Virus record (IMG/VR): IMGVR_UViG_3300017739_003779
Span: 1-28,729 of that record
Reading direction: 5' to 3' (one strand)
Source of the DNA: a virus
DNA length: 28,729 nucleotides
Position 1 is the stretch's first letter. Every line of letters begins with the position of its first letter. A model generated the notes under the pieces. That model was given only the letters and a program-made list of their open reading frames with translations. It ran no database searches and was not told the DNA's origin. Positions 7,364 to 16,110 of this stretch are shown here, piece after piece. A program made the translations under genes and the position numbers.

Positions 7364-8301
7364 ACATCTTCCCATTTAAATGATTTATAATTAGGATTAA
7401 ATATATTATAACAATTTTGTTCACTCATTTTATTTGCTTTAACATACCAATCATTACTTCTTCTTTTTTGATTCATAGTACCATCTTTTCTTTCACCTTT
7501 TATATATTTTCTTTTATTTGGGTGATTTCTGTTATGTACTAATAAAATATTTTTTATGATATATTGTGGAATATTGCCTAATACCTGATTTGTCATATGC
7601 ATAAATGCAGTATCTTCATGTACAAAAAATACAGATTTTGGAATATTTACACCCGCTTTTATCACTTCGGAAGATATTACTAAACCACAACCATTAAATT
7701 TATGTTGTGGTGCTATTAATACCTCTAAATCTTCCGTTTTTTCATTAATTTTATCCATTTCCTCCTTAGTCATTGTGTACTTTAATGACCACCAATTATC
7801 GTAATCATTTTCAATAAAAGGCTTAACTGTAAAATCGGGGTGTTCTAATATTTCCCAACTTTTATCCCACATTTTACAAGTACCAAAAAAGGCTAAATAT
7901 TTAAAATTATTATTTTGTAATGATATCTTATGTAAATTATCTAATATATTAAATGTTTGTTTAGGTATTAATGCATCTGTTTCACCCCACATTAACACAT
8001 CAGCTAACTCACAATATTTTTCATTAAATTTTCTACGATAATCTGCTATAGTAACTAAATCATATGTAAATAACTTTAAAAATCTTCCATCCGAAAGTAA
8101 ATTTTTTATTTTAATTTGACAATCTTCATATTGTTTTTTACTAATACATTTTTCAAGATCCTGATTAGCACATACTAAAAAATCCACTATTACTTCACCA
8201 TTATATTCATCCAACGCTTGTTTTAAAGTCTCAATATATTCTCCAATGATATCACATTCATACCATTGTATTAAACACCCTATTGCAAATTTAGTTTTCA
8301 T
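7354..8301 (-). CDS. Putative GT-A-like glycosyltransferase, 315 aa
   Basis: The N-terminus (KFAIGCLIQWYECDIIGEYIETLKQAL) matches the first strand and helix of GT-A folds, and LMWGETDALIPKQ at about residues 103-115 sits where the metal-binding DxD would be (here ETD). A later stretch, FFVHEDTAFMH, offers an acidic pair like the ED of family 2 enzymes. The C-terminus is strongly basic (NRNHPNKRKYIKGERKDG). No named family is recognised, so this is a probable transferase rather than a certain one. It overlaps the fusion gene upstream by 11 bases. Confidence 0.5.
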   Translation of the reverse strand: MKTKFAIGCLIQWYECDIIGEYIETLKQALDEYNGEVIVDFLVCANQDLEKCISKKQYEDCQIKIKNLLSDGRFLKLFTYDLVTIADYRRKFNEKYCELADVLMWGETDALIPKQTFNILDNLHKISLQNNNFKYLAFFGTCKMWDKSWEILEHPDFTVKPFIENDYDNWWSLKYTMTKEEMDKINEKTEDLEVLIAPQHKFNGCGLVISSEVIKAGVNIPKSVFFVHEDTAFMHMTNQVLGNIPQYIIKNILLVHNRNHPNKRKYIKGERKDGTMNQKRRSNDWYVKANKMSEQNCYNIFNPNYKSFKWEDVWK

Positions 8302-10042
8302 TTATTAAGTTTACGATTTTTTCTGCAGCTTCAACACAATTCCCAACTTTACCACTAAATAAAATAAAATTATTACCCATTTTATTTACTATAGTAGGTC
8401 TCTCATCAGTCTTATCTTTATTAGGTAGTACCGTTCTTATAGTATACATAGAACCTATGTGTTTAGAACTTTCTATTTCCGGAAAAAACTTTTTAGCTGA
8501 TTCTATAAATCTATTTACATTTGTATATTTAGGTTTTTTTATAATATCCTTATTTATATATTTTTTATAAACCGTTGGTATTTCAGGTTTATTTCCCACA
8601 TTACGAATATGAATAGCATGAACTACATTTCCAGCTAAATGATAATCAGTATCTGCTAGGGGATCAAAACACATAAAAGGTCCATCCATTATTACCATAC
8701 TTTTATTTTTATACTTATTGGGAAGTTTAAATATGGGTTTTTCACAAAGTTCAAATTGGTATTCTTTTTTTTCTAGAGCTAAATCATTTAATGAAGCATA
8801 AGTAGCATATACTTTATATTTATATCCTTTTAACTCTTCCCTAACTTTAGTGTTTAAAATTAAATTTATACCATTTCCATAAATTCTTTCATTGCACATT
8901 TTTCTTAAAGTATTATGATTATAAAGTTTTTCATTTACCTTTATAGTAAGATTACATTCAGGTTGGGATTCTACTATTTCCCATTCTAACCCAGTTTTAT
9001 CTAAAATAGCCAAATATTTTTCTGGGGATGTTAAACTATCTTTAGTAGAAATGGAATAAAAGTGATCAATATTATTATTAACTATTGAACGGTGGTAATA
9101 TTTTATAAATGAAGGTTCATTATTTTTACATGACATTATTGTATCATAACTTCTAGGATAATGATATCCCCTATGAACCCTATATTGATTAATTCCCGAA
9201 GCTGCTTTCATAATATCACCTTCAGCCTCATATAAATCAACATTAAATCCTATAGTTTTTAGTTTAATAGCTGCTGTTACTCCATATATTCCTCCTCCTA
9301 CAACAGCACATTTTCCATATATTTTACTTTTTATTTCTTCACTTAATTCAGTAGCAAATAAACTTCTTTTTAAATTTAAATTAAAATCAACTTTTTCTTG
9401 AAATACTAAATTTAACATGCAATATAAAGCATCTTCTTTATATTGGGGTTCTATATTATGAATTTTTTCTTTATACCAATTAAAATCATATTCAAAATTA
9501 TAACTAATATGTTTTATGCCATAACTATCATAAGAAGTATCTAAAAAATCTATTTTAAATGATTTATAATTTGTAGTGTTTTTTATAATTTGTATTTCTT
9601 TTGACTTAATATGTTTAACTCTATCGTATATTAGATAAAAATGATGATAGGCCATTCTATCTATAATATTAACCCCCAAACCACCCCATTTTTTATAAAT
9701 AAAATTATTAGTAGATTTAATATTTTCATAGATTAAAACGTCATCAATGTAAAAATTTAAATTATTTTTTTTAGATATTTGTATAAGTTCCTTTAAAGAT
9801 TTAGAACATAAAGTACCAGGTTTTTCACAAAAAACATTAGTATTATTTTCCAAAAAATACTTAGCCTGTTCATAATGAAATTCGTTAGGAGATGCTATTA
9901 TAGCCCAATCTACTTTATTTTGTTTCCACCATTTATCCTGTGAACCACAAATCCACCTAATAGAAACATTATCTATTCTTTTTAATTTCAATAAAATTTT
10001 TTTACCAAAACTACCCTTACCTATTTGACCTATTTTAATCAT
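8291..10042 (-). CDS. Fusion: Gfo/Idh/MocA dehydrogenase + FAD-dependent (DAO-type) oxidoreductase
   Basis: The start is placed at the ATG at 10042, which begins the Rossmann strand directly (MIKIGQIGKGSFGKK); the ATG at 10087 would add 15 residues and overlap the previous gene more. Residues 1 to about 235 are a Gfo/Idh/MocA enzyme: GQIGKG (5-10), WAIIASPNEFHYEQA, and FCEKPGT with Glu73-Lys74-Pro75. From about 244 a second dinucleotide fold begins, VVGGGIYGVTAA (GGGxxG at 249-254) with Glu272 placed to hold FAD ribose, then a motif near 285-298 ending GYHYPRS. The C-terminal FSGKVGNCVEAAE is typical of the DAO superfamily. Both halves look intact. Each family oxidises or reduces sugar or amino-sugar carbons; the shared substrate is unknown. 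Confidence 0.82.
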   Translation of the reverse strand: MIKIGQIGKGSFGKKILLKLKRIDNVSIRWICGSQDKWWKQNKVDWAIIASPNEFHYEQAKYFLENNTNVFCEKPGTLCSKSLKELIQISKKNNLNFYIDDVLIYENIKSTNNFIYKKWGGLGVNIIDRMAYHHFYLIYDRVKHIKSKEIQIIKNTTNYKSFKIDFLDTSYDSYGIKHISYNFEYDFNWYKEKIHNIEPQYKEDALYCMLNLVFQEKVDFNLNLKRSLFATELSEEIKSKIYGKCAVVGGGIYGVTAAIKLKTIGFNVDLYEAEGDIMKAASGINQYRVHRGYHYPRSYDTIMSCKNNEPSFIKYYHRSIVNNNIDHFYSISTKDSLTSPEKYLAILDKTGLEWEIVESQPECNLTIKVNEKLYNHNTLRKMCNERIYGNGINLILNTKVREELKGYKYKVYATYASLNDLALEKKEYQFELCEKPIFKLPNKYKNKSMVIMDGPFMCFDPLADTDYHLAGNVVHAIHIRNVGNKPEIPTVYKKYINKDIIKKPKYTNVNRFIESAKKFFPEIESSKHIGSMYTIRTVLPNKDKTDERPTIVNKMGNNFILFSGKVGNCVEAAEKIVNLINEN

Positions 10043-10781
10043 AAAGATATTTGTAAGTTTTTTCCATCCAATGCCCGGGTTTTCCATATTCTTTTGGGAT
10101 AGTATTAAAATGATAAATCCACCCCACTTTAGTCATTGTAAATTGATCATCTAATATTTCTTTTCTTAATAAATCGCACATATTATACTCATAGGGTAAA
10201 AATGTATGTTTTATATTTTTTTGCCTTAGGAAATAATTAAATACTGGTTGGCAAGTGCCAACATGATAAGTTTCCTGCAGAGAAATTATTAACTCCCGGT
10301 GTTTTTGATAAAAATCAATAAATTCCCTTAAAAATTTTTTATGGGATTTATTAAATATAATAAAGCCTGTATTAATATATTCCCAAAAATTAAATGGTAT
10401 AGGATTATCACTAAACATATGTTTATGATAATTTTCCATACTTCTTATAACCCAATCATAACATCCCTCATTATGTACCACTGTTAAATCATTATTAGTT
10501 TTTTTAAAAAAATTAGGGGTATCGGGATGAATAATTGTATCAGCATCAACCATTAATACCTGGTCATATTTAATTTCACTATATTCTAAAATTTCCAATA
10601 CATGGTATCTTTGCCATGTAATTTTCATATCTTTAATGGGGCATAATAATTGATCCATTACTATTAGATTACAATTATTTTTATTACACCATTTTTTCCA
10701 ACTATTAATAGAATATTGATATGGACTGTTTCTACCATCCCCTGCATCTATACAGGGAAGAAATACAATATTTTTTTTCAT
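10035..10781 (-). CDS. GT-A glycosyltransferase with DxD (paralogue of 13751-14545)
   Basis: YDQVLMVDADTIIHPDTPNF puts a clear DxD (D79, D81) at the end of a strand, the manganese/nucleotide-sugar site of GT-A enzymes such as GT8 and GT34. Upstream, SINSWKKWC and KITWQRYHVLEILE form the donor-base pocket; FNFWEYINTGFIIFNKSHKK is the NTGF acceptor-side motif common in retaining GT-A enzymes. The C-terminal GWIYHFNTIPKEYGKPGHWM fits the final His ligand region. Length 248 is that of a single catalytic domain. The ATG overlaps the previous stop (ATGA), and its stop lies within the start of the fusion gene. Confidence 0.78.
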   Translation of the reverse strand: MKKNIVFLPCIDAGDGRNSPYQYSINSWKKWCNKNNCNLIVMDQLLCPIKDMKITWQRYHVLEILEYSEIKYDQVLMVDADTIIHPDTPNFFKKTNNDLTVVHNEGCYDWVIRSMENYHKHMFSDNPIPFNFWEYINTGFIIFNKSHKKFLREFIDFYQKHRELIISLQETYHVGTCQPVFNYFLRQKNIKHTFLPYEYNMCDLLRKEILDDQFTMTKVGWIYHFNTIPKEYGKPGHWMEKTYKYLYD

Positions 10782-11773
10782 TGAATAAAAGTTAATTTAT
10801 TATTATTTATATCTTCTATTTTTGATTTATTTAATTCTTCAATATAACATGGGTGAGATTTAATATGTTTAGGATGATCAATATTAAAAAATCTAATATA
10901 TCTAAAAGTGCTTTCAATTGAATTAGGTCCCATTCCAGGCCTAACATCAATATCCAAATATTTATTTTCTTCTATTTTACTTAATCCCCTTTGAAAATAT
11001 TTCCAATATAAAGGATGTCTATTTAATTGTTTAAATCTTAATTCTTTATATTTTCCTAATCTCCACCAGGCATAGTGATAAGTAATTAAATCAGTAGGAT
11101 ATAACATTTCATATTTTTGACTTTCAAAATTTAATATAATAGATTTGTATGTTTCCATATCCCCAAATCTAATACAAATTTTTCTACTTCTACCCTGGTT
11201 TTCCCAATTAGGATTACTATTTTTAATATTTTGCCATATAAAAGGTTTTAGAGAAGATTTTTCAGCATAGTACTGATTTTCAATAAAATCTATCCATTTA
11301 GATCTAAATCCCTCATTAGGTTTAATTTGGTTTAAATATTCCTTAATATCTTCTTTAGAATTTTCATGATGAAATACATCCCCCTCATAGGGAAAAATAT
11401 AATCCCCCTTTTGTACATTTATATTTAACTCATTAAAGTTACTACAAGCATGTACATAATTAACAGAAGCCGAAGAATCTCTATACTCCATATTATTTAA
11501 AATTATTTTAGTATTGGGGTATAACTTCTGGGCATTATTTATTATTTCCCTTAATTCTAGGTAATCAAAACCTCTTTTACCTTCGCCATTAAGAGTATAA
11601 TTATCTAAAAAAGTTTTATCTACTATAGTACTACTTTCAGGTCCAACGGGAAACATCCCTTCATTATATATGATATAATCAGGATTAATAGTATCAATAA
11701 TATTAGGAATTTGATACTTAATTAAATGAGCTTCACAAAATACAGGTATTATAACTATTTTTTTATTACTCAT
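10778..11773 (-). CDS. Putative glycosyltransferase, 331 aa
   Basis: The ATG at 11773 overlaps the preceding stop codon (ATGA) and begins MSNKKIVIIPVFCEAHLIKYQI; a TTG at 11800 would add nine residues but is less likely. The protein opens like a GT-A fold and carries KGDYIFPYEGDVFHHEN, where an acidic triplet follows a strand, as in family 2 or family 17 transferases. YEMLYPTDLITYHYAWWRLGKY later could be the acceptor side. It is aromatic-rich and soluble. I do not recognise a specific family, so the role is inferred from fold-like features and from its position among glycosyltransferases and methyltransferases. Confidence 0.5.
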   Translation of the reverse strand: MSNKKIVIIPVFCEAHLIKYQIPNIIDTINPDYIIYNEGMFPVGPESSTIVDKTFLDNYTLNGEGKRGFDYLELREIINNAQKLYPNTKIILNNMEYRDSSASVNYVHACSNFNELNINVQKGDYIFPYEGDVFHHENSKEDIKEYLNQIKPNEGFRSKWIDFIENQYYAEKSSLKPFIWQNIKNSNPNWENQGRSRKICIRFGDMETYKSIILNFESQKYEMLYPTDLITYHYAWWRLGKYKELRFKQLNRHPLYWKYFQRGLSKIEENKYLDIDVRPGMGPNSIESTFRYIRFFNIDHPKHIKSHPCYIEELNKSKIEDINNNKLTFIQ

Positions 11774-12345
11774 TTTCTTTTTATTATTGTAAGTCCACAA
11801 CTTTTTTCTGTTTCATAAACTTTTTCCCATTCAAAGGATGTGGGATAAGTTCCTAAAAATTCATGTAAAGCTTTTGTCATTGATGGAAACATATGGGTAT
11901 CATGAAAAGCTATATATTTACTTACTTTACCTGCGTGAAGTTTTAATTCTATTTTTAATTGTTCATAACTATGGTCAGTGTCAATAAATAAAAACTCAGT
12001 AGGTTCAATGTCTATTTTTGTTGTATCTCCTAATATAAATTTAAAATCAATATTTTCTTTTTTAGCTAAATCACTTGCCAACTGAAGGATGGAGGGGGCC
12101 TTATAATTATTTATATCTATGGATATTAGTTTTTTTGGTTTGGATGCTAAAAAAGACCAAGTAGTATTAACACCATCAACTCCCATTTCAGTTATATGAT
12201 TACATTCAGATGCATATTTTTTTAAAATTTCTAAATGGGATCTAATAAATCTGGTTTTTTGGTTATTTACCTCATTATATAGATACTGAAGATTATCTTC
12301 TATGCTACCCTTAGCAAGAGCATTATTTTCTATATTATAACTCAT
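11770..12345 (-). CDS. Class I SAM-dependent methyltransferase (Methyltransf_24-like)
   Basis: ITEMGVDGVNTTWSFL (about residues 51-66) is motif I, binding S-adenosylmethionine; LISIDINN is the acidic end of strand 2; KFILGDTTKIDI is strand 3/4; FLFIDTDHSYEQLKIEL is the characteristic DxDHSYE segment, and YIAFHDTHMFP gives a His-Asp pair near the active site. Enzymes of this type O-methylate sugars or sugar-like antibiotics (for example TylF-like and cephalosporin-hydroxylase-like proteins), often using a divalent metal. Within a glycan cluster, methylation of a sugar hydroxyl is the natural guess. A TATAAATA lies 26 bases upstream of the start, inside the previous gene. Confidence 0.7.
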   Translation of the reverse strand: MSYNIENNALAKGSIEDNLQYLYNEVNNQKTRFIRSHLEILKKYASECNHITEMGVDGVNTTWSFLASKPKKLISIDINNYKAPSILQLASDLAKKENIDFKFILGDTTKIDIEPTEFLFIDTDHSYEQLKIELKLHAGKVSKYIAFHDTHMFPSMTKALHEFLGTYPTSFEWEKVYETEKSCGLTIIKRK

Positions 12346-12355
12346 AATTTAATTT

Positions 12356-13360
12356 TTATTCTGTTTTCCAATATTTATATATCCCTTTTTCTAATTCATA
12401 ATTACCCCAAAAAAATCTTTTTCTATTAGGTTGAGATTGAGCCCAATTCCACATTCTAGTTAAACCTTCTTCTAGGCCAATTTCATGTTTAAAATCTAAT
12501 AATTTAACTGATTTATCCCATGTTGCCCAGGCATGCTTTGCCTCATGGCGTTCTTCAAGATATTTAGGTTTTAATTGTGTATTAGTTACCTTTAGTAATA
12601 TTTCACACGCCTCATTTATTGTATATTCTCTTATACCTCCTAAATTAATTATTTCATCAATACATTCATCTCTCTGAGAAGCATTCCAAAAGGGAATAAT
12701 AGAATCATCAACATAACTGAATGCTCTTACCTGTTCACCATCACCAAAAATAGTTGGTTGCATTTGATTTATAATTTGATACATCCAAATTCCTAATACA
12801 TTTCTATATTTATCCCATATATTTTGATTTATACCATAAAAATTATGAGGTCTAATAATAGTATATTTTAAACCATGTTGTTCATAAGCTATTTTTAGAT
12901 CCTGTTCTACTGAAAATTTAGCTACACCATAGGGATCTATGGGATGTTGTTGTAAATCTTCATGAAATGGGGGATTATATGAATTCCCGTATACCGACAT
13001 AGAACTTGCAAATATAAACCTTTGTACATTAAATTTTATACTACATGTGATAAGATTAGCAGAAGCAATTAAATTATTTTCATAATTAAATTTTCTGATA
13101 AAGGGAGATAAACCCTCAGCTGCATATGCTGCAAAATGGTATATTATATCCGGTGTATGTTTTTCAAATAATTCATTAATACTATTTAGTTCTTTAAGAT
13201 CAAACTTAAAAAACTCTACCCCTTGAGGAATATTTTCAGTATACCCCCCTGATAGATCATCTATACCAATTACTTTACAGTTAGTATTTTTAAGAATCCA
13301 ATCAGCTAACCTACTACCTAATAACCCAGCTACTCCGGTGATTAATATTTTATTTTTCAC
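12356..13360 (-). CDS. NAD-dependent nucleotide-sugar epimerase (extended SDR)
   Basis: The start is GTG at 13360, placing the cofactor loop TGVAGLLGS at residues 8-16. The catalytic residues are in FASSMSVYG (Ser/Ser-Met region about 119-125) and DPYGVAK (Tyr144, Lys148). IIRPHNFYG, GDGEQVRAFSYVDD and NLGG are also standard for UDP-glucose 4-epimerase-type enzymes. It would epimerise or dehydrate an NDP-hexose via a 4-keto intermediate. An insertion with two Trp-rich stretches near the C-terminus (HAWATWDKS, MWNWAQSQ) is seen in a subset of the family. It overlaps the 134-aa gene by 11 bases. Confidence 0.85.
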   Translation of the reverse strand: MKNKILITGVAGLLGSRLADWILKNTNCKVIGIDDLSGGYTENIPQGVEFFKFDLKELNSINELFEKHTPDIIYHFAAYAAEGLSPFIRKFNYENNLIASANLITCSIKFNVQRFIFASSMSVYGNSYNPPFHEDLQQHPIDPYGVAKFSVEQDLKIAYEQHGLKYTIIRPHNFYGINQNIWDKYRNVLGIWMYQIINQMQPTIFGDGEQVRAFSYVDDSIIPFWNASQRDECIDEIINLGGIREYTINEACEILLKVTNTQLKPKYLEERHEAKHAWATWDKSVKLLDFKHEIGLEEGLTRMWNWAQSQPNRKRFFWGNYELEKGIYKYWKTE

Positions 13361-13754
13361 TTTTAATTATTTTACTAAATTCTTTGTCTATATTATTTTT
13401 ATTCCTTGATCTTCCTTCATTACTTTTTCTAAGACGTTTTTCTTCTAACATTGCTATATTTAATCTAGCTCTATCAGATTCTCCTATATGAATATCATTA
13501 GTAACTAATTCCGAAATTTCTTCTACAATATTACTTGATGTAAATGTACGTTTTTCATCTATGTAATCATAAGATTCGTTATTATATACCTCTACAAAAA
13601 GATTTGTTAACTTTTTTTTAATTTCTTTTATTATTACCTCCTGATGTTCTACTTTTGTATTTAATTTATCTTTTTTAAAAAAAAACAATTTTATATTCTC
13701 AGTAATAAGCCTATCTAATAATGATGATAATGTATCTATGTTTGTTATTCTCAT
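13350..13754 (-). CDS. Unknown helical 134-aa protein inside the glycan cluster
   Basis: The protein starts MRITNIDTLSSLLDRLITENIKLF and is rich in Lys, Glu and Ile, with long predicted helices and no membrane span or Cys motif. A middle block (EKRTFTSSNIVEEISELVTNDIHIGESDRARL) is followed by a Lys/Arg/Asn-rich tail. No enzyme signature is visible. It sits between a glycosyltransferase and an epimerase, with an ATGA overlap to the former and an 11-base overlap to the latter, so it is made with them. It may be an adaptor or regulatory subunit, but nothing in the sequence proves it. Confidence 0.65.
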   Translation of the reverse strand: MRITNIDTLSSLLDRLITENIKLFFFKKDKLNTKVEHQEVIIKEIKKKLTNLFVEVYNNESYDYIDEKRTFTSSNIVEEISELVTNDIHIGESDRARLNIAMLEEKRLRKSNEGRSRNKNNIDKEFSKIIKSEK

Positions 13755-14545
13755 GCCGTATAATTATGTTTAACTAAATCCCAGGTTTGTTTCATAACCT
13801 GTGGTCTTTGATTTTTTGGAATACCATTAAATATCCAATTATATCCATACTTAATAAAATATGGAGTATTATCTTCATTTAATTGCCAATTATACCCAAA
13901 TAAAGATTTTCTATGCATATGAGTTAATTTAAATCCCATAGGTAAATCTGTTTTAACTTTAACGTTATTAATTTGTAGCCAATAATTTAAAGGAGTTTGT
14001 TCCGTTCCTTTTTTTACTATTTTATCCTGGAGTTCTACTAATTTATCTATATTTTCAATATAATGGTTTTTAAATCCATTAATTAATTTCTTATGTTTTT
14101 TATTAAAAACCATAAAACCCGAGTTTATATATTTAGTTTGATCTAATTTAAAATTATTATAAAAACTCCTATAACCCTTAATTGAATCATAAATCCATTT
14201 CATATTGTCCGTATCTCTCCAAGCTGTAAATTTGTTACCAGTAAGATGGAAAAAATTTGGTGCATTCCATTTTATCATACATGAACTATCTACTAAACAT
14301 ATTTGATCATAATTTATTTTTTTTCTTTCTAACTCATCAAAAATAAAAATAATTTTTTGCCAGTTCACTCTAAATTTAAATAAATTTGATTCAACAGGTT
14401 CATTAAATTCAATGAATAAACAATTATTTTTTTTACACCAATATTTCCAAGTATTTTTAGAGTATTCAAAATATTCAAAATTTCCATATTTAGATGAAAG
14501 ATCCTTATTCCTTATACCAATCCAATATATAACATTTTGTTTCAT
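13751..14545 (-). CDS. GT-A-like protein with lost DxD (paralogue of 10035-10781)
   Basis: It aligns along its length by eye with the 248-aa transferase: SKNTWKYWCKKNNC against SINSWKKWCNKNNC, YDQICLVDSSCMI against YDQVLMVDADTII, APNFF against TPNFF, YINSGFMVFNKKHKK against YINTGFIIFNKSHKK, and YNWIFNGIPKN against VGWIYHFNTIPKE. The metal-binding DxD has become Asp86-Ser-Ser88. This suggests either a non-metal enzyme or a catalytically weak or dead partner. Length 264 is normal for the pair. It shares ATGA overlaps with the genes on both sides. Confidence 0.65.
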   Translation of the reverse strand: MKQNVIYWIGIRNKDLSSKYGNFEYFEYSKNTWKYWCKKNNCLFIEFNEPVESNLFKFRVNWQKIIFIFDELERKKINYDQICLVDSSCMIKWNAPNFFHLTGNKFTAWRDTDNMKWIYDSIKGYRSFYNNFKLDQTKYINSGFMVFNKKHKKLINGFKNHYIENIDKLVELQDKIVKKGTEQTPLNYWLQINNVKVKTDLPMGFKLTHMHRKSLFGYNWQLNEDNTPYFIKYGYNWIFNGIPKNQRPQVMKQTWDLVKHNYTA

Positions 14546-15360
14546 ACTTTATTGTTTTTAAAAAGTTTACTTTGATTTAAAATATATTCTAAACTTTTAA
14601 GTATTTCACTTCTATATCTAGTCATTGTACTTCTAAGATTAATATGGTTAATAATCCATGTATTGGCAATAAACATATCAACAACAGATCCAGGATCAAT
14701 TACAATTTTATTTATGCCCAATTTCCATAATCTTCCAGCTAAAACTCTTGATGAAAACCCGGAAGCTAAAATAATAACATCCACATCATTAACTAATTTT
14801 AATAATTCTGGAAACCAATTATTAATGGTACTATAGCTGTTAGTACTAGGAGTTTGTATATGGTGTTCTATATTACCTAGTATAGTTTCTATATTTTCAT
14901 GCCAATATTGATTTATCCATAACTTTTTTTTATTATATAAAAGCTTAGTAAATTCTAAAAATTTATCAGGTTTATATACAAAATTAGACTCAAAAGTTGG
15001 GTGACTATAAAAATTAAATCTTTCAATAATTATTTTATCATCCATTAATTGTCTAATTTTATTATGCATTTTTGGACCACCATCCGTAGTATTAATACTA
15101 TCTAAATTTAAAGACCCAGCTACCCAATAATTATCATCAATAATATTCCATGTATTGTATAATTCTTGTTGTAATTCCTTAGTTATAAGAAATTGGTTAG
15201 ATCTACCTCCTATAGTACCTATTTCTTCTGGGTACATTGCATATATATCAGCATCCCCATATCTAACATAGTAAAAAGGTTCATCTTTCTTATGATTTTT
15301 TAAACGTTTAATTATTAAATTAAACGTATCATAATCATTAATAGTTTTAAAATCTTTCAT
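14542..15360 (-). CDS. GT-D-like glycosyltransferase (DUF1792-type), tentative
   Basis: PFYYVRYGDADIYAMY (about residues 28-43) resembles the RxGDGE-type strand and acidic DxE motif that starts GT-D-fold enzymes of the DUF1792 class, which act as third-step glucosyltransferases on serine-rich streptococcal adhesins. DVIILASGFSSRVLAGRLWKLGINKIVIDPGSV further on matches the second Rossmann half, where a glycine-containing loop would hold the nucleotide. The motif here is GDAD rather than GDGE. No membrane segments. The family call is by pattern and is moderate; a general unassigned transferase is the alternative. Confidence 0.5.
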   Translation of the reverse strand: MKDFKTINDYDTFNLIIKRLKNHKKDEPFYYVRYGDADIYAMYPEEIGTIGGRSNQFLITKELQQELYNTWNIIDDNYWVAGSLNLDSINTTDGGPKMHNKIRQLMDDKIIIERFNFYSHPTFESNFVYKPDKFLEFTKLLYNKKKLWINQYWHENIETILGNIEHHIQTPSTNSYSTINNWFPELLKLVNDVDVIILASGFSSRVLAGRLWKLGINKIVIDPGSVVDMFIANTWIINHINLRSTMTRYRSEILKSLEYILNQSKLFKNNKV

Positions 15361-15375
15361 AACATAAAAAACGAT

Positions 15376-16107
15376 TTATTTATTAATAATTTTTTCATGA
15401 AAGTTTTTTAGTTCTATTAATTGAGATTTAATATTTTCAGTTTTTATATCACCTTCTAAACTTCTATCTATTCCCTTGGGAATATTATTAATTTTAATTT
15501 TTTTACCCCAAACCTGAGAAATTATTTTAAGTAATTCATATTTGGACACTGTTTCACCCTGAAGTATGGTTTTAGTTTTATATCTATCCCAATTTTGAGT
15601 TAAATCATAACCATGTTTAGCCCATTCCAAAGTAGTATTTCCACTCCATATAGCTTTTGAGTAACCATCAACTTCACCCTCTTGGGATAAAAACCATTCT
15701 AATAAACTAGCATTACCCTTTAATTCTGTTCCTAAAATAGAAGTTTTAATAATTTTAGTTTGAATTCCTTCTTTAACTATATAATTTGTAGCTCTTTTTT
15801 TAGAATTTCCATAGTCATCATCATCATTACAATCCGTACCTGGGTGGATAATTTTACTACTAGAATGTTTATCTAACCATATAGGTAATTCATAATTAAT
15901 TTCAAATATAGTTTTTCTCTGTGGGATTGCTCCTATGCAATTAATTATAAAATCAGGTTTTATTTCTATAATATAATTTTTCATTTCCTCTGATGGCCAT
16001 CTATGGTTACAGACTTCTATTTTTTGTTTTTTGTATTCAAAATAGTTTTTTACCATATGACCTAACATACCTCTATGTCCTAGTACTAATATTTTTTTAT
16101 CTTTCAT
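15376..16107 (-). CDS. RmlD-like short-chain sugar reductase, compact form
   Basis: LGHRGMLGHMVK (residues 9-20) is the GxxGxxG cofactor loop in the form seen in RmlD, the dTDP-4-keto-rhamnose reductase. FIINCIGAIPQ corresponds to the strand ending in N-x-A of that family, and YGNSKK gives Tyr99 and Lys103 as the catalytic YxxxK. At 243 residues it is about 50 shorter than RmlD and its substrate half looks reduced. An acidic NDDDDYG run directly precedes the Tyr. It would reduce a 4-keto (or similar) NDP-sugar. The neighbours are the PLP dehydratase upstream and a transferase downstream. Confidence 0.75.
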   Translation of the reverse strand: MKDKKILVLGHRGMLGHMVKNYFEYKKQKIEVCNHRWPSEEMKNYIIEIKPDFIINCIGAIPQRKTIFEINYELPIWLDKHSSSKIIHPGTDCNDDDDYGNSKKRATNYIVKEGIQTKIIKTSILGTELKGNASLLEWFLSQEGEVDGYSKAIWSGNTTLEWAKHGYDLTQNWDRYKTKTILQGETVSKYELLKIISQVWGKKIKINNIPKGIDRSLEGDIKTENIKSQLIELKNFHEKIINK

Positions 16108-16110
16108 ATT

